This document shows, one piece after another, positions 14,517 through 21,122 of a stretch of DNA of 21,122 nt (positions are counted from its first letter, which is position 1; every line of letters begins with the position of its first letter). Below the pieces are notes generated by a model. That model was not told where the DNA came from and did not search any database. It saw only the letters and a list, made by a program, of their open reading frames with translations. Origin of the DNA: an uncultured Prevotellaceae bacterium (GTDB lineage Bacteria; Bacteroidota; Bacteroidia; Bacteroidales; Bacteroidaceae); assembly GCA_937898415.1 (NCBI GenBank), contig CALDLA010000043.1, forward strand, positions 1 to 21,122, in the 5' to 3' direction. Made by a program: the position numbers and the translations under genes.

Positions 14517-16568
14517 TTACTCTTGATTATGGTTCTGCTTTATGATTTCTTGGGCCCGATTCAATATAACATCCTCGGTGGAGGAGAAGATTTCTTCACG
14601 GGTTAGCGGTACTTCATAGTCGGGTAGCAAACCGCGACCGTATGGAAAACGCTCGGAGACATCTGAGGCGGTAACGGCTTTGATGAGCGGTAGCTGATAT
14701 TCAATGTGACTATGCGGTAGGAATAGGTATGCGAATTTCAGTGCAGTCATGTAGTGATAGGCCGTGGCGGTTTCGCGACCTATGGTAACGGCACGTCCGG
14801 CACGAACGAGATGGGCAGGGAAGTCGGTAGCAGCACTGGCGGAGTTCTCGTTGGTTAGAATATAAAGCTTCCCCTTGTAGATGGCATCAGTCTGTAGGGG
14901 CTTTGCTTTTTTCTTTTTCGATGAATGCCTCTTTTGATGCTGTGCTGTCTTCAACTCATTGCTGATGTCTCGGTTATAGAATCCTTCCATTCCATCCACT
15001 TTTACAAATTCTTCAAATGGTTGCATGGCTGCTGACCAGTTGTTGCAGTTGGTAAAGCAAGGATAGGTTGTGTTGCTCATCACTTTTTGGTAGGTGACGT
15101 TCGACGGCCCTGATTCTGTGAGGAACCATTGCACCATCTTTGCCTCGCAACCTGCATCACCACCGGGGTTGTCACGTACATCCACAATCAGATTCGGTAT
15201 GTTCGCATGACTGCGGAGGCTGTCGGCAATAGCATCCATTTGTACATCGTTCATGTGGAAATGGGCAAGTGTCAGCAGCGCGATGTTATCATCCAGCAAC
15301 TTGAAACTCCAATCCTCTCGTAGATTCTGACTCCGATGTACATTGTAAGCGATGGGCGCAGTGGCTCGCGGTATATACTTTTGCATTTGATTGGACTTCA
15401 GGAAAGGAACTTCCACACTGGAGCCGTCGGTAAAGGTGAGATGCGCAGGCTTGTCACAATTGTTGTCACGATATTGTATTGACCAGTTCGTGAGCATTTG
15501 GAAGGCACCTGTTGACTGCACCTGAGCATCAAAAAGATTGGTTCGCGAACGGACATAAGCAGCCTGCTCCTTGGCAGGGATGCCATCGATGGTTGCCACT
15601 TCTTTGCTAATATATTGCTCATAGCCAGGCTGAACAACACGGACAAACATGCAGTCTCCCAACGTACAGAGTACCACAGCAGGGTACTGCGTGTCAGTAC
15701 GGGCGTTGAAGAACGGATTAGGGGACTGTCTCCAAGCATGGCTGTCGTGAAGGAAGTCGGCACAGAAGGCATCGCCAATCAGATTGTAAAGCGTGGTGAA
15801 GTGTATCTCCGTGGAGTCCAATCGAGCCTTGCCTTCGCGTATGAATTCAGCCTCGCGTTCAGGCGAGATGATGTCGCGCAGGGATGGGTAGCACTCATGG
15901 ATGCTCTGGATGAAGAAGTCAAAATCCTCGTTGGCCTGCTGGTGTGTGAGAATGGGTGACGGCTTAAACGGCTCAATGACTTTAAAAGTGGTAGGCAGTC
16001 CGAAGGGTGTCATCGGATCTATGTTTTCACGTTTTTGCGAAATAGAAAGGGCGATATGCGGTTCACCGATTTGTTGGTATACATAGCTGACCGTGCCAAG
16101 TACCGTGCCTGCCTTTACTCGCTCGCCTGAACGAAAAGAAATATTGCCTCTCAGGCCTTCAACGTTTATCTTGCGCCCGTCGTCCAACTTCAGACTTATG
16201 CTCCCGTTAAATAACTTGATAGGGTCATGCAGGTTGGGATCGGCCTCTAACTTGCGCCGCATACCATCGACAGTCGTTTCATCATCGAAATTGCAGCCTT
16301 TACAGGAGTTAAGGCTCGAGTAATAAATGAGACTGATGTTACTCACCTCGCCGTCGGCAGGGGCTATGACTTCCGTTCCTTCTTTAGCACCAATCACTAG
16401 TTTACCATAATTTGTCTCATGGTCCAACAGGTCTTGCGGACGCAGAAGGATGTTCGTCTCAGCTTCTTGTCCTTTGATAGGCCAGAGAAGAGGACTTTGT
16501 TCTTGTGTCCAAACTCCGCCACAAATTGTGGCGAAGCTGAGCGCCAAAATGATTCTTTTCTTTTTCAT
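14517..16568 (-). CDS. Secreted M23-like/S41 protease fusion
   Basis: A 683-residue protein with a signal peptide (MKKKRIILALSFATICGGVW). Residues about 25-185 form an M23/LytM-like β-domain (GTEVIAPADGEVSNI, RSGERVKAGTVLGTV, GEPHIALSI). The zinc ligands are not complete: the usual HxH appears as HIA, so it is probably a binding domain. Residues about 210-660 are an S41 (tail-specific/C-terminal processing) protease: NLIVDVRDNPGGDAG and the nucleophile region LYILTNENSASAAT (serines near 576-578), then GRAVTIGRET. It likely cleaves proteins in the periplasm or at the surface. It is the last gene of an operon with an ECF sigma factor and a membrane anti-sigma-like protein, beginning one base after the latter's stop, so its synthesis is tied to that signalling pair. 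Confidence 0.8.
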   Translation of the reverse strand: MKKKRIILALSFATICGGVWTQEQSPLLWPIKGQEAETNILLRPQDLLDHETNYGKLVIGAKEGTEVIAPADGEVSNISLIYYSSLNSCKGCNFDDETTVDGMRRKLEADPNLHDPIKLFNGSISLKLDDGRKINVEGLRGNISFRSGERVKAGTVLGTVSYVYQQIGEPHIALSISQKRENIDPMTPFGLPTTFKVIEPFKPSPILTHQQANEDFDFFIQSIHECYPSLRDIISPEREAEFIREGKARLDSTEIHFTTLYNLIGDAFCADFLHDSHAWRQSPNPFFNARTDTQYPAVVLCTLGDCMFVRVVQPGYEQYISKEVATIDGIPAKEQAAYVRSRTNLFDAQVQSTGAFQMLTNWSIQYRDNNCDKPAHLTFTDGSSVEVPFLKSNQMQKYIPRATAPIAYNVHRSQNLREDWSFKLLDDNIALLTLAHFHMNDVQMDAIADSLRSHANIPNLIVDVRDNPGGDAGCEAKMVQWFLTESGPSNVTYQKVMSNTTYPCFTNCNNWSAAMQPFEEFVKVDGMEGFYNRDISNELKTAQHQKRHSSKKKKAKPLQTDAIYKGKLYILTNENSASAATDFPAHLVRAGRAVTIGRETATAYHYMTALKFAYLFLPHSHIEYQLPLIKAVTASDVSERFPYGRGLLPDYEVPLTREEIFSSTEDVILNRAQEIIKQNHNQE

Positions 16569-16569
16569 G

Positions 16570-17460
16570 CTATGGCTGTATAATTTCGTAATTTGTTACG
16601 TTGCACTCCTCCATTATTTTTTTGATGCGGTCAATATGCTTATTCGATACCCCTTTGCATATATTGATGCGCACATGGTGCTTCTTGCTGATGGCAACTT
16701 CCTCCAAATATCGCCTGACATTTTCAGCTTGCCCCGTCCATGAAGTGTATTGATACTCCTTCCAGTCAAAGCCTTCGTGAAGCCCTCTCTTTACGTAGAT
16801 AGACGAATGTATTATCGCATTTGCCGGAACCACGCCTGTTAGTAATATCGTCAGTTCAGGATTGATATTTCCCTTTAAGTTAGCAGGGATCTTTATAGGT
16901 GCAGTAATGAGGTTTGCAAAACCACGTCCATCTTTGCGGCCCATTTCCAGCTTTTTCAATGCAGATGCGGGCAGGCTGGGGAGATTGTGGACATCAATTT
17001 CCATGCCGTCGAGTTTAACGGTGGTACTCTTTAATCTAAAACCAAATGAGAATGTTGGATGCTCCTCAATATATGAGTCATCGCCATTTTGAATCCATGT
17101 TCCTTTACAAACGTTCACAGCGATTGCAACGATTGCGTCCCCGTCATGTAAAGCCGTAAGCATCTTCTGTTCGGAATCGTTTGAGGTTTCATTTGATTCA
17201 TGAGTCTTTGAGGGGGAAAGAATGTGGACAGCAGCAAAGGCCACGCCAGCTACTATAATTGCTCCGACAAACATGGCGGCGATATGCAGCCAATGATGTG
17301 AGGGATGTTGGCTCGTCTTCTTCTCAAACCGTGCCCATGTGGCAACGATGTCGGGCTTACTGTCGATGTCGGCCATCATGCGTTCTAACTGTTCGTCGGA
17401 ATAGTTCTCGGGATGTTCCTGCATATCGCGGAACAGCTGCTTTTTGTTTAACGTTGTCAT
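16570..17460 (-). CDS. Membrane anti-sigma-factor-like protein
   Basis: A 296-residue protein. A cytoplasmic N terminus (about 1-55, rich in charged residues: LFRDMQEHPENYSDEQLERM) precedes one transmembrane helix (57-81, WLHIAAMFVGAIIVAGVAFA) and a periplasmic part. Its start overlaps the sigma-factor stop by four bases (ATGA), the standard coupling of ECF sigma and anti-sigma genes. The N terminus is short and does not show the zinc-binding HxxxCxxC motif, so sigma binding is inferred from context. The periplasmic part includes FSFGFRLKSTTVKLDGMEID and ends in an ExbD/TolR-like segment (HHVRINICKGVSNKHIDRIK, then MEECNVTNYEIIQP). FecR and DUF4974 signatures were not seen, so this is not the usual SusC/D-linked type. 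Confidence 0.75.
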   Translation of the reverse strand: MTTLNKKQLFRDMQEHPENYSDEQLERMMADIDSKPDIVATWARFEKKTSQHPSHHWLHIAAMFVGAIIVAGVAFAAVHILSPSKTHESNETSNDSEQKMLTALHDGDAIVAIAVNVCKGTWIQNGDDSYIEEHPTFSFGFRLKSTTVKLDGMEIDVHNLPSLPASALKKLEMGRKDGRGFANLITAPIKIPANLKGNINPELTILLTGVVPANAIIHSSIYVKRGLHEGFDWKEYQYTSWTGQAENVRRYLEEVAISKKHHVRINICKGVSNKHIDRIKKIMEECNVTNYEIIQP

Positions 17461-17936
17461 AAGCTTCTGGGATTAAATTTTCGTTTGATTTCCATGATAA
17501 TGTGCGAGAGATGTTTCCACACGGCCACGCGACTGATGCCCTCTGTGGCGGCGATGTCCTCGTAGCTGCATCCGTCGGTGAAGCGGAGGCTGAAGATTCG
17601 CTGTTCCTGTGGCGTAAGGTGGCCGACCACGAATTCAACTATATCCGTCAGCCGTTCGTCGTCGGCATCGGAATCGTCCAATGCATCAGGATAGCTGGTA
17701 TCATTGATTATTGTCTCTTGCCGCAGTCGCTTCAGACATTGGTTGCGAACGCTTGTCAGCAAGTAGCGTTCCTCTGTGTCGGGTATGAGCACCGTCGTGC
17801 CACGGAGCAATCGTTCGAAGATATCGCTGACCACATCCTCGCTTTCCTGCTCGTCGTACAGCAGGGTGCGCGCCACCCGCTGCATCTTGGTCGAATGCTG
17901 AATGAACAGCCGTTTGATTGTTTCTCGTTTCATCAC
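17457..17936 (-). CDS. ECF-type RNA polymerase sigma factor
   Basis: A 159-residue sigma-70 family protein of the extracytoplasmic-function group. Region 2 is seen as MQRVARTLLYDEQESEDVVS and DIFERLL; region 4 as LTPQEQRIFSLRFTDGCSYE, then DIAATEGISRVAVWKHLSHI, a helix-turn-helix for the -35 element. It directs RNA polymerase to a small set of promoters when released by its anti-sigma partner, encoded directly downstream with a 4-base overlap. The operon ends with the M23/S41 protease. Its promoter has a perfect Bacteroidetes -7 box, so basal expression probably depends on the main sigma factor. The start ATG 17934-17936 gives the expected family length. Confidence 0.9.
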   Translation of the reverse strand: MMKRETIKRLFIQHSTKMQRVARTLLYDEQESEDVVSDIFERLLRGTTVLIPDTEERYLLTSVRNQCLKRLRQETIINDTSYPDALDDSDADDERLTDIVEFVVGHLTPQEQRIFSLRFTDGCSYEDIAATEGISRVAVWKHLSHIIMEIKRKFNPRSL

Positions 17937-17997
17937 GTCTTTTTATTATAATACCCACTAGAAGGAGAAAATGCTAACCTCTAATGTGTTTTTTTTG

Positions 17998-18005
17998 CAA
18001 AGTTA
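17998..18005 (-). promoter_or_regulatory. -7 box of the sigma/anti-sigma/protease operon
   Basis: The minus strand reads TAACTTTG, an exact TAnnTTTG, 61 bases before the sigma-factor ATG and just after the truncated Crp-like gene. No good -33 TTTG stands at 19-21 bases. Confidence 0.65.
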
Positions 18006-18045
18006 CTCAATAATCCACAAAATTTCGCTCGTTTCCACTTTGTTT

Positions 18046-18411
18046 TTAAGTGTTCATCTGGGCGGCCTCCTTGCTCTGAAGGAAATGCTGGTTGAACTGC
18101 TGGCCATCGACGACATAGACGGTGCTGGGCTTGTCGGCACGGATGGTGACGGGGGCTGGGTCGCCATCGAGACAGTAGGGATAGCAGCCCACAAGGTCGC
18201 CAGCAGCTACGGTCTCGACCGTGCTCTCGCCACCCTCGTAGTTACGGACAAGGTAATGGAAACTGCCGCTCTCAATGTAACCGAAGAGGCGGGCAGAGGC
18301 TCCCTCGGCCTCAAAGATGTCGCCATGCGAGAAGTGCATAGCCCGACCATGGTGCAGACAGTAGTCGCGCAGATAGGCCAGGGCCTCAGAATAATGTGTT
18401 TTTTGTTTCAT
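18046..18411 (-). CDS. Truncated Crp/Fnr-like protein without DNA-binding domain
   Basis: From ATG 18409-18411 (MKQKTHYSEALAYLRDYC) the frame gives 121 residues with only the cyclic-nucleotide-binding-type β-roll: FSHGDIFEAEGASARLFGYI, ESGSFHYLV, GDLVGCYPYCLDGDPAPVTI. The open frame extends upstream to 18507, but the extra residues (MHPRRPVFG...) do not match the family. Compared with its neighbour at 18579-19169, which shares the YCLDGD motif, it stops soon after the β-roll (…LQSKEAAQMNT). The connecting helix and HTH are absent, and only about 40 bases separate the stop from the sigma operon promoter. It may be a remnant of a tandem duplication, or a sensor-only protein that pairs with the full-length one. 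It has no obvious frameshift; no HTH was found in other frames downstream. Confidence 0.65.
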   Translation of the reverse strand: MKQKTHYSEALAYLRDYCLHHGRAMHFSHGDIFEAEGASARLFGYIESGSFHYLVRNYEGGESTVETVAAGDLVGCYPYCLDGDPAPVTIRADKPSTVYVVDGQQFNQHFLQSKEAAQMNT

Positions 18412-18541
18412 ACGCTCATGATTTTGCAGTTTTTTGCCTACAAAATAACAAAAAAAGGCGTAAAAAACGACTCGGCGAAGCCCGAAAACAGGTCGCCGAG
18501 GGTGCAACTCTAAAACTAGTTAAAGAAAAATCTGAAAAAAA

Positions 18542-18568
18542 TGGCTCAAACCGTGATGATTTGAGCCA
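18542..18568 (-). terminator. Terminator of the full-length Crp/Fnr-like gene
   Basis: TGGCTCAAA pairs perfectly with TTTGAGCCA around a 9-base loop. On the minus strand the stem is followed by TTTTTTT (plus-strand A-run before 18542). It lies 11 bases after the gene's stop, so it ends that transcript and separates the two Crp-like genes. Confidence 0.85.
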
Positions 18569-18578
18569 AAAACGTGTG

Positions 18579-19169
18579 TTATTTCTCTTTGCCGAAGGTG
18601 AGCCCCTTGCGGAGTGTGCTCAGATAGCTGGGCGTAATGTTGAGGAACGAGGCGATGTCCTTCAGTGAGAGCATCTGCACCACCTGCGGACAGCGTTCGA
18701 GCAGTCGGCGGTAGCGGCTGCGGGCGGTGTAGCGGTAGTGGTCGAGGTCGCGGCAATAGACCATCTTGAACAGGTTCTTCAGGATCTTCACGTCCATCTT
18801 CGCCATCTTCGGATCGTTGTCGAACAGCGTCTGCAGCTCCTGTCCGCTGATGACGCGCACCTCGCACGGCATGTCCGCCTCGATGCTCACCTCCGACACG
18901 TCGCCGTCGAGGCAATACGGGAAGTCAGACACGAACTCGCCCTCGAAGGCGAACCCCGTGCAGTAGTCCTTGCCCTCCTCGTCGTTGTGAACCATGTACT
19001 TGAAGCAGCCCCGCTCCACGAAGGCCACCCACTGCGCCGGCTCGCCCGCCTTCTCCAGCGTCTCGCCCCGCTCCATCACGCGCCGCTCCCCATGCTCCAT
19101 GCAGTACTCTCGCAGGAACTCCAGGTCCAGCCCCTCCTTGTAGGTATTGAATTGCTTGTTTGGTGTCAT
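18579..19169 (-). CDS. Crp/Fnr-family transcriptional regulator
   Basis: A 196-residue regulator with an N-terminal cyclic-nucleotide-binding-like β-roll (about 25-125: ERGETLEKAGEPAQWVAFVE, RGCFKYMVHN, FPYCLDGDVSEVSIEADMPC), a long connecting helix, and a C-terminal helix-turn-helix (SLKDIASFLNITPSYLSTLR). It lacks the Fnr iron-sulfur cysteine cluster. It belongs to the large Bacteroidetes group whose ligand is mostly unknown. It is a separate transcription unit, with its own hairpin terminator, and is the likely parent or sister of the truncated gene at 18046-18411. The start ATG 19167-19169 gives the normal length for the family. Confidence 0.85.
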   Translation of the reverse strand: MTPNKQFNTYKEGLDLEFLREYCMEHGERRVMERGETLEKAGEPAQWVAFVERGCFKYMVHNDEEGKDYCTGFAFEGEFVSDFPYCLDGDVSEVSIEADMPCEVRVISGQELQTLFDNDPKMAKMDVKILKNLFKMVYCRDLDHYRYTARSRYRRLLERCPQVVQMLSLKDIASFLNITPSYLSTLRKGLTFGKEK

Positions 19170-19212
19170 AAGTTCGTTGAATCTCTAATCTGTGGATGTA
19201 ATAACACTTTCT

Positions 19213-19473
19213 CTATAAATCACCTCCTGCCTTCACAAAGAAGAAGCTAAATGTATTTGTTGAATAAGGAATGCCATCAACAAGAAAATTGTTATTTCCT
19301 CGTTCAATTGAGAAATCTCCTTTGTTAAGATTCATTAGTCGTTTGATGTAGTACATTCCAATTCCACTTCCGTCTAATGCCTGGATCTTTGCCCAGTATC
19401 CGGAATAGCCCTCTTCATACATGTTTTCATAATCCTCGTCAGTTATCTGTAGGCTTGCCATTGAAACTTTCAT
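19213..19473 (-). pseudogene. C-terminal remnant of a GHKL (histidine-kinase-type) ATPase
   Basis: The protein reads MKVSMASLQITDEDYENMYE, then EGYSGYWAKIQALDGSGIGMYYIKRLMNL, ending NTFSFFFVKAGGDL. GSGIGMYYIKRLMNL is the G2-box region of HATPase_c domains. The N-box and all preceding sensor and dimerization regions are missing, so ATP binding is impossible as it stands. The frame is open from an ATG at 19506, but family-like sequence starts only near 19473. It follows the AAA ATPase and the small basic peptide on the same strand, so it may be transcribed with them. It is probably a leftover of a larger GHKL gene cut by recombination. Confidence 0.6.
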
Positions 19474-19483
19474 AATTACATTA

Positions 19484-19588
19484 TTATACAAGTTTCTCTC
19501 GAACATTCTCCTTGCGCTTTTTGGAAGCTTTGGCTTCTCGGCGTTGTCGCCTAAGCTTCGCTATTTCGTCTTTTCTTGAATATCCCAT
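19484..19588 (-). CDS. 34-aa very basic peptide after the AAA ATPase
   Basis: Nine bases after the ATPase stop an ATG opens a frame starting MGYSRKDEIAKLRRQRREAK and ending SKKRKENVREKLV, then TAA. About 40% of the residues are Lys or Arg and the whole peptide is predicted helical. I do not recognise it. It could be a small partner of the ATPase, or the N-terminal stub of a second gene, since OLD/RloA-like ATPases are often followed by a second component and the next gene here is a truncated remnant. Support is by tight spacing and non-random composition only. Confidence 0.45.
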   Translation of the reverse strand: MGYSRKDEIAKLRRQRREAKASKKRKENVREKLV

Positions 19589-19597
19589 AGCTGCACT

Positions 19598-20863
19598 CTA
19601 TTTTCCAATGAAAGGTATAGCGCCATAACGTCCACGAATATAGTCACGCTTGATGTCACGGTCATTGCGTACCTTCTTTCCGTCTTCATCCTTAAATTCC
19701 ACAAGCGAATAGATGTCGGTTGATTCCACATTGTCCTTCTCTGCAAACCAAATCTGGTCACGGCGAATAATTTCCAAATCAAGCAGATTCGTATCATGGG
19801 TGGCGAAGATCAGCTGTGCTCCATGCCTGTTCTTCTCTGGATCCATAAACAGAAGCACGATGTTCCGAGTCAGTAGTGGATGCAGTTTTGCATCCAGTTC
19901 ATCCACAATCAGTGTCTTGCCTTCGTTCAACGTATCGAAAATAGGCCCGGAAATCTCTATCACTTTCTTTGTTCCCTCAGACTCCATCTGGTTCTTGTGG
20001 AAATTGCGTTCCCCAATCACAAGTCCATTTTCATCATAGACATTATGAGTAGTTATCGGTTCGACGAAACTACCTGTGGCTATGTCTTTTTCCAATTGTG
20101 ACCTTATCGACTTGGGGGCACTATCCAATGCCTCCTTGGGAATATCTACTTTCTTAACGGAGAAACGAGTAAAGCCCAGTTGCAGTGTCTTGAAGAACTC
20201 TTGAGCCTGATCTGCTCCGTTCAAATGTTCCAAAAACATTCTGAGCGTAAAGGCTTCGTAGCCTTCGCTGTCTATTCCAGATAGCACATTGCATTCACCG
20301 AACCACCCCATTATCGAGTTGGACTTCTCACCCTTCAGTTGGGCAACAAGTGACAGGAAGAGACGATTCGAGTTGGTCAAATCCTCCTTTCCCTGACCTT
20401 CTGGGAATCTTTTCGCTGACACTTCTATGATGTCTCGCGAGCGCATGAATAGTTCGTATTCTTTCTCGCCAAACCGTTTCTCATATAACCACTCAGATAT
20501 GATGTCGGTTTTGTCGTATTCGTAACCGTAGCGATAAAGCACCTCACCTTTTATAAACTGTATCTCAAACAAAGTAGGTCGCGAGTCAGAGTTTTCATCC
20601 AATGCAAAAGGATCGTATGGAAGTGCATCGCCCTCATTCAGGCGCACAGAACGTCTGACCATGCTTCGCATAGTAGATATAGCCTGAATGAAATTACTCT
20701 TGCCACCAGAGTTTGCACCATAGAAAACTGCCAACGGAAGCAAATTGTACTTGCCCTTGTTGATGACTGACTCTTTATGTTCCTTTATGGAACTCGCCTC
20801 CATGCTGAATGTGCGTTCCTGTTTGAAAGAGCGATAATTCTTAACTGTGAAATTTACTATCAT
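19598..20863 (-). CDS. AAA family ATPase (AAA15/OLD-, RloA-like)
   Basis: A 421-residue ABC/SMC-type ATPase of the COG1106 kind. It begins MIVNFTVKNYRSFKQERTFS, the usual 'N-Y-(R/K)-S-F' opening. Walker A is GANSGGKS (49-56), Walker B is TLIVDELDAKLHPLL (about 317-331), and the switch histidine is in FATHDTNLLD (about 354-363). The TOPRIM nuclease domain of full OLD proteins is absent. Related proteins occur alone or with a partner (RloA/RloB, abortive-infection and retron-linked sets) and are often anti-phage; that role is inferred from family only. The next gene is a 34-residue basic peptide nine bases away, then a GHKL remnant, so a partner may have been lost. The gene has its own promoter. 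Confidence 0.85.
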   Translation of the reverse strand: MIVNFTVKNYRSFKQERTFSMEASSIKEHKESVINKGKYNLLPLAVFYGANSGGKSNFIQAISTMRSMVRRSVRLNEGDALPYDPFALDENSDSRPTLFEIQFIKGEVLYRYGYEYDKTDIISEWLYEKRFGEKEYELFMRSRDIIEVSAKRFPEGQGKEDLTNSNRLFLSLVAQLKGEKSNSIMGWFGECNVLSGIDSEGYEAFTLRMFLEHLNGADQAQEFFKTLQLGFTRFSVKKVDIPKEALDSAPKSIRSQLEKDIATGSFVEPITTHNVYDENGLVIGERNFHKNQMESEGTKKVIEISGPIFDTLNEGKTLIVDELDAKLHPLLTRNIVLLFMDPEKNRHGAQLIFATHDTNLLDLEIIRRDQIWFAEKDNVESTDIYSLVEFKDEDGKKVRNDRDIKRDYIRGRYGAIPFIGK

Positions 20864-20879
20864 ATCTCAAAATTTTGTG

Positions 20880-20887
20880 CAAATATA
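20880..20887 (-). promoter_or_regulatory. -7 box of the AAA ATPase gene
   Basis: The minus strand reads TATATTTG, an exact TAnnTTTG, 16 bases before the start codon. The short leader is typical of Bacteroidetes promoters. No clear -33 box was seen in the T-run upstream. Confidence 0.65.
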
Positions 20888-21122
20888 CAAAAAAATTATT
20901 ATGTACATATATAATTATGAGATTTTTTCTCATTTTTAACTCTTTGCGTACCTAAAATGCATAGAATGACTGCCATTTTTAGTAAAATGGTCTTGGACAA
21001 TGATAAACCATACAGCTTATTATAAATATATAAGGTAAACGAAAAAAAATAAGAATTTTGTGAATTCTTTCCTAAGTTCAAGTTAGAAGTGCAATTTTCA
21101 GGTAGAGGCGAAGCCAAGACTA
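20888..21122. other. AT-rich intergenic DNA at the window end
   Basis: No gene is supported in these ~235 bases. Two small hairpins occur: TGAGA-TTTTT-TCTCA followed by TTTTT (20918-20937), which could be a weak plus-strand terminator, and CCATTTT-TAGT-AAAATGG (20973-20990). The rest is AT-rich and featureless. Confidence 0.4.

Noticed and set aside
18412..18507. N-terminal extension of the truncated Crp-like protein (MHPRRPVFG...)
   Set aside because: It does not match the family, while the internal ATG at 18411 gives the usual start; the extension covers likely promoter DNA.
18579..19250. Large plus-strand frame (18738-19250) opposite the Crp/Fnr-like gene
   Set aside because: It is an antisense shadow of a GC-rich, well-supported regulator gene.
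20899..21117. 72-residue minus-strand frame at the window end
   Set aside because: AT-rich, with Asn/Lys/Phe/Tyr-rich low-complexity translation and no recognisable feature; more likely intergenic.

Overview
The window looks like chromosome of a Prevotella-type member of the Bacteroidales. Evidence: promoters with the Bacteroidetes -7 box (TAnnTTTG) and no strong Shine-Dalgarno sites, a BspA-like leucine-rich-repeat surface protein with the C-terminal tail common in Prevotella, a DUF6261-like gene, a Bacteroidetes-style ECF sigma factor, and an integrase/MobV relaxase module typical of Bacteroides and Prevotella mobilizable elements. All assignments come from reading the sequence; no search was run.

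Layout. (1) 1-100: the 3' end of a 5S rRNA gene and its terminator, the end of an rRNA operon. (2) 161-2391, minus strand: a 5'-truncated, frameshifted BspA-like pseudogene followed by a 49-aa peptide gene. (3) About 2385-10910: an integrative mobilizable element of about 8.5 kb. It has a repeat-rich left end, a zinc-ribbon/HTH regulator, a tyrosine integrase, a divergent pair of unrecognised cargo genes (a 516-aa soluble protein and a 259-aa two-helix membrane protein), an excisionase-like HTH gene, a DUF6291-like gene, an oriT candidate of nested inverted repeats, and a MobV relaxase. Four of its seven genes carry single-base frameshifts in short homopolymers. (4) 10915-13116, minus strand: a TonB-C-domain protein and a lipocalin-like secreted protein in one operon, with an upstream gene for an unusual lipoprotein that has a transmembrane helix and a LuxR-type HTH. 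The operon promoter and the regulator's own promoter carry the same 11-bp-phased TTTGCAT array at an identical distance from the -7 box. (5) 13161-14338: seven 42-bp tandem repeats running into the 3' end of a DUF6261-like pseudogene, which has been entered twice, in opposite orientations, by the same 32/33-bp hairpin sequence. (6) 14517-17936, minus strand: a tightly coupled operon of ECF sigma factor, membrane anti-sigma-like protein and a secreted protein fusing an M23-like domain to an S41 protease. (7) 18046-19169: two Crp/Fnr-like genes, one lacking its DNA-binding domain. (8) 19213-20863, minus strand: an AAA ATPase of the OLD/RloA-like kind, a 34-residue basic peptide and a GHKL ATPase remnant, then AT-rich DNA to the end.

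How the parts may work together. The 10.9-13.1 kb cluster reads as a self-regulated membrane sensor and its target operon. The 14.5-17.9 kb operon reads as a cell-surface signalling unit whose output is a periplasmic protease. The mobile element appears to be decaying, or its sequence contains homopolymer errors; its intact cargo pair is the part whose function is least known.
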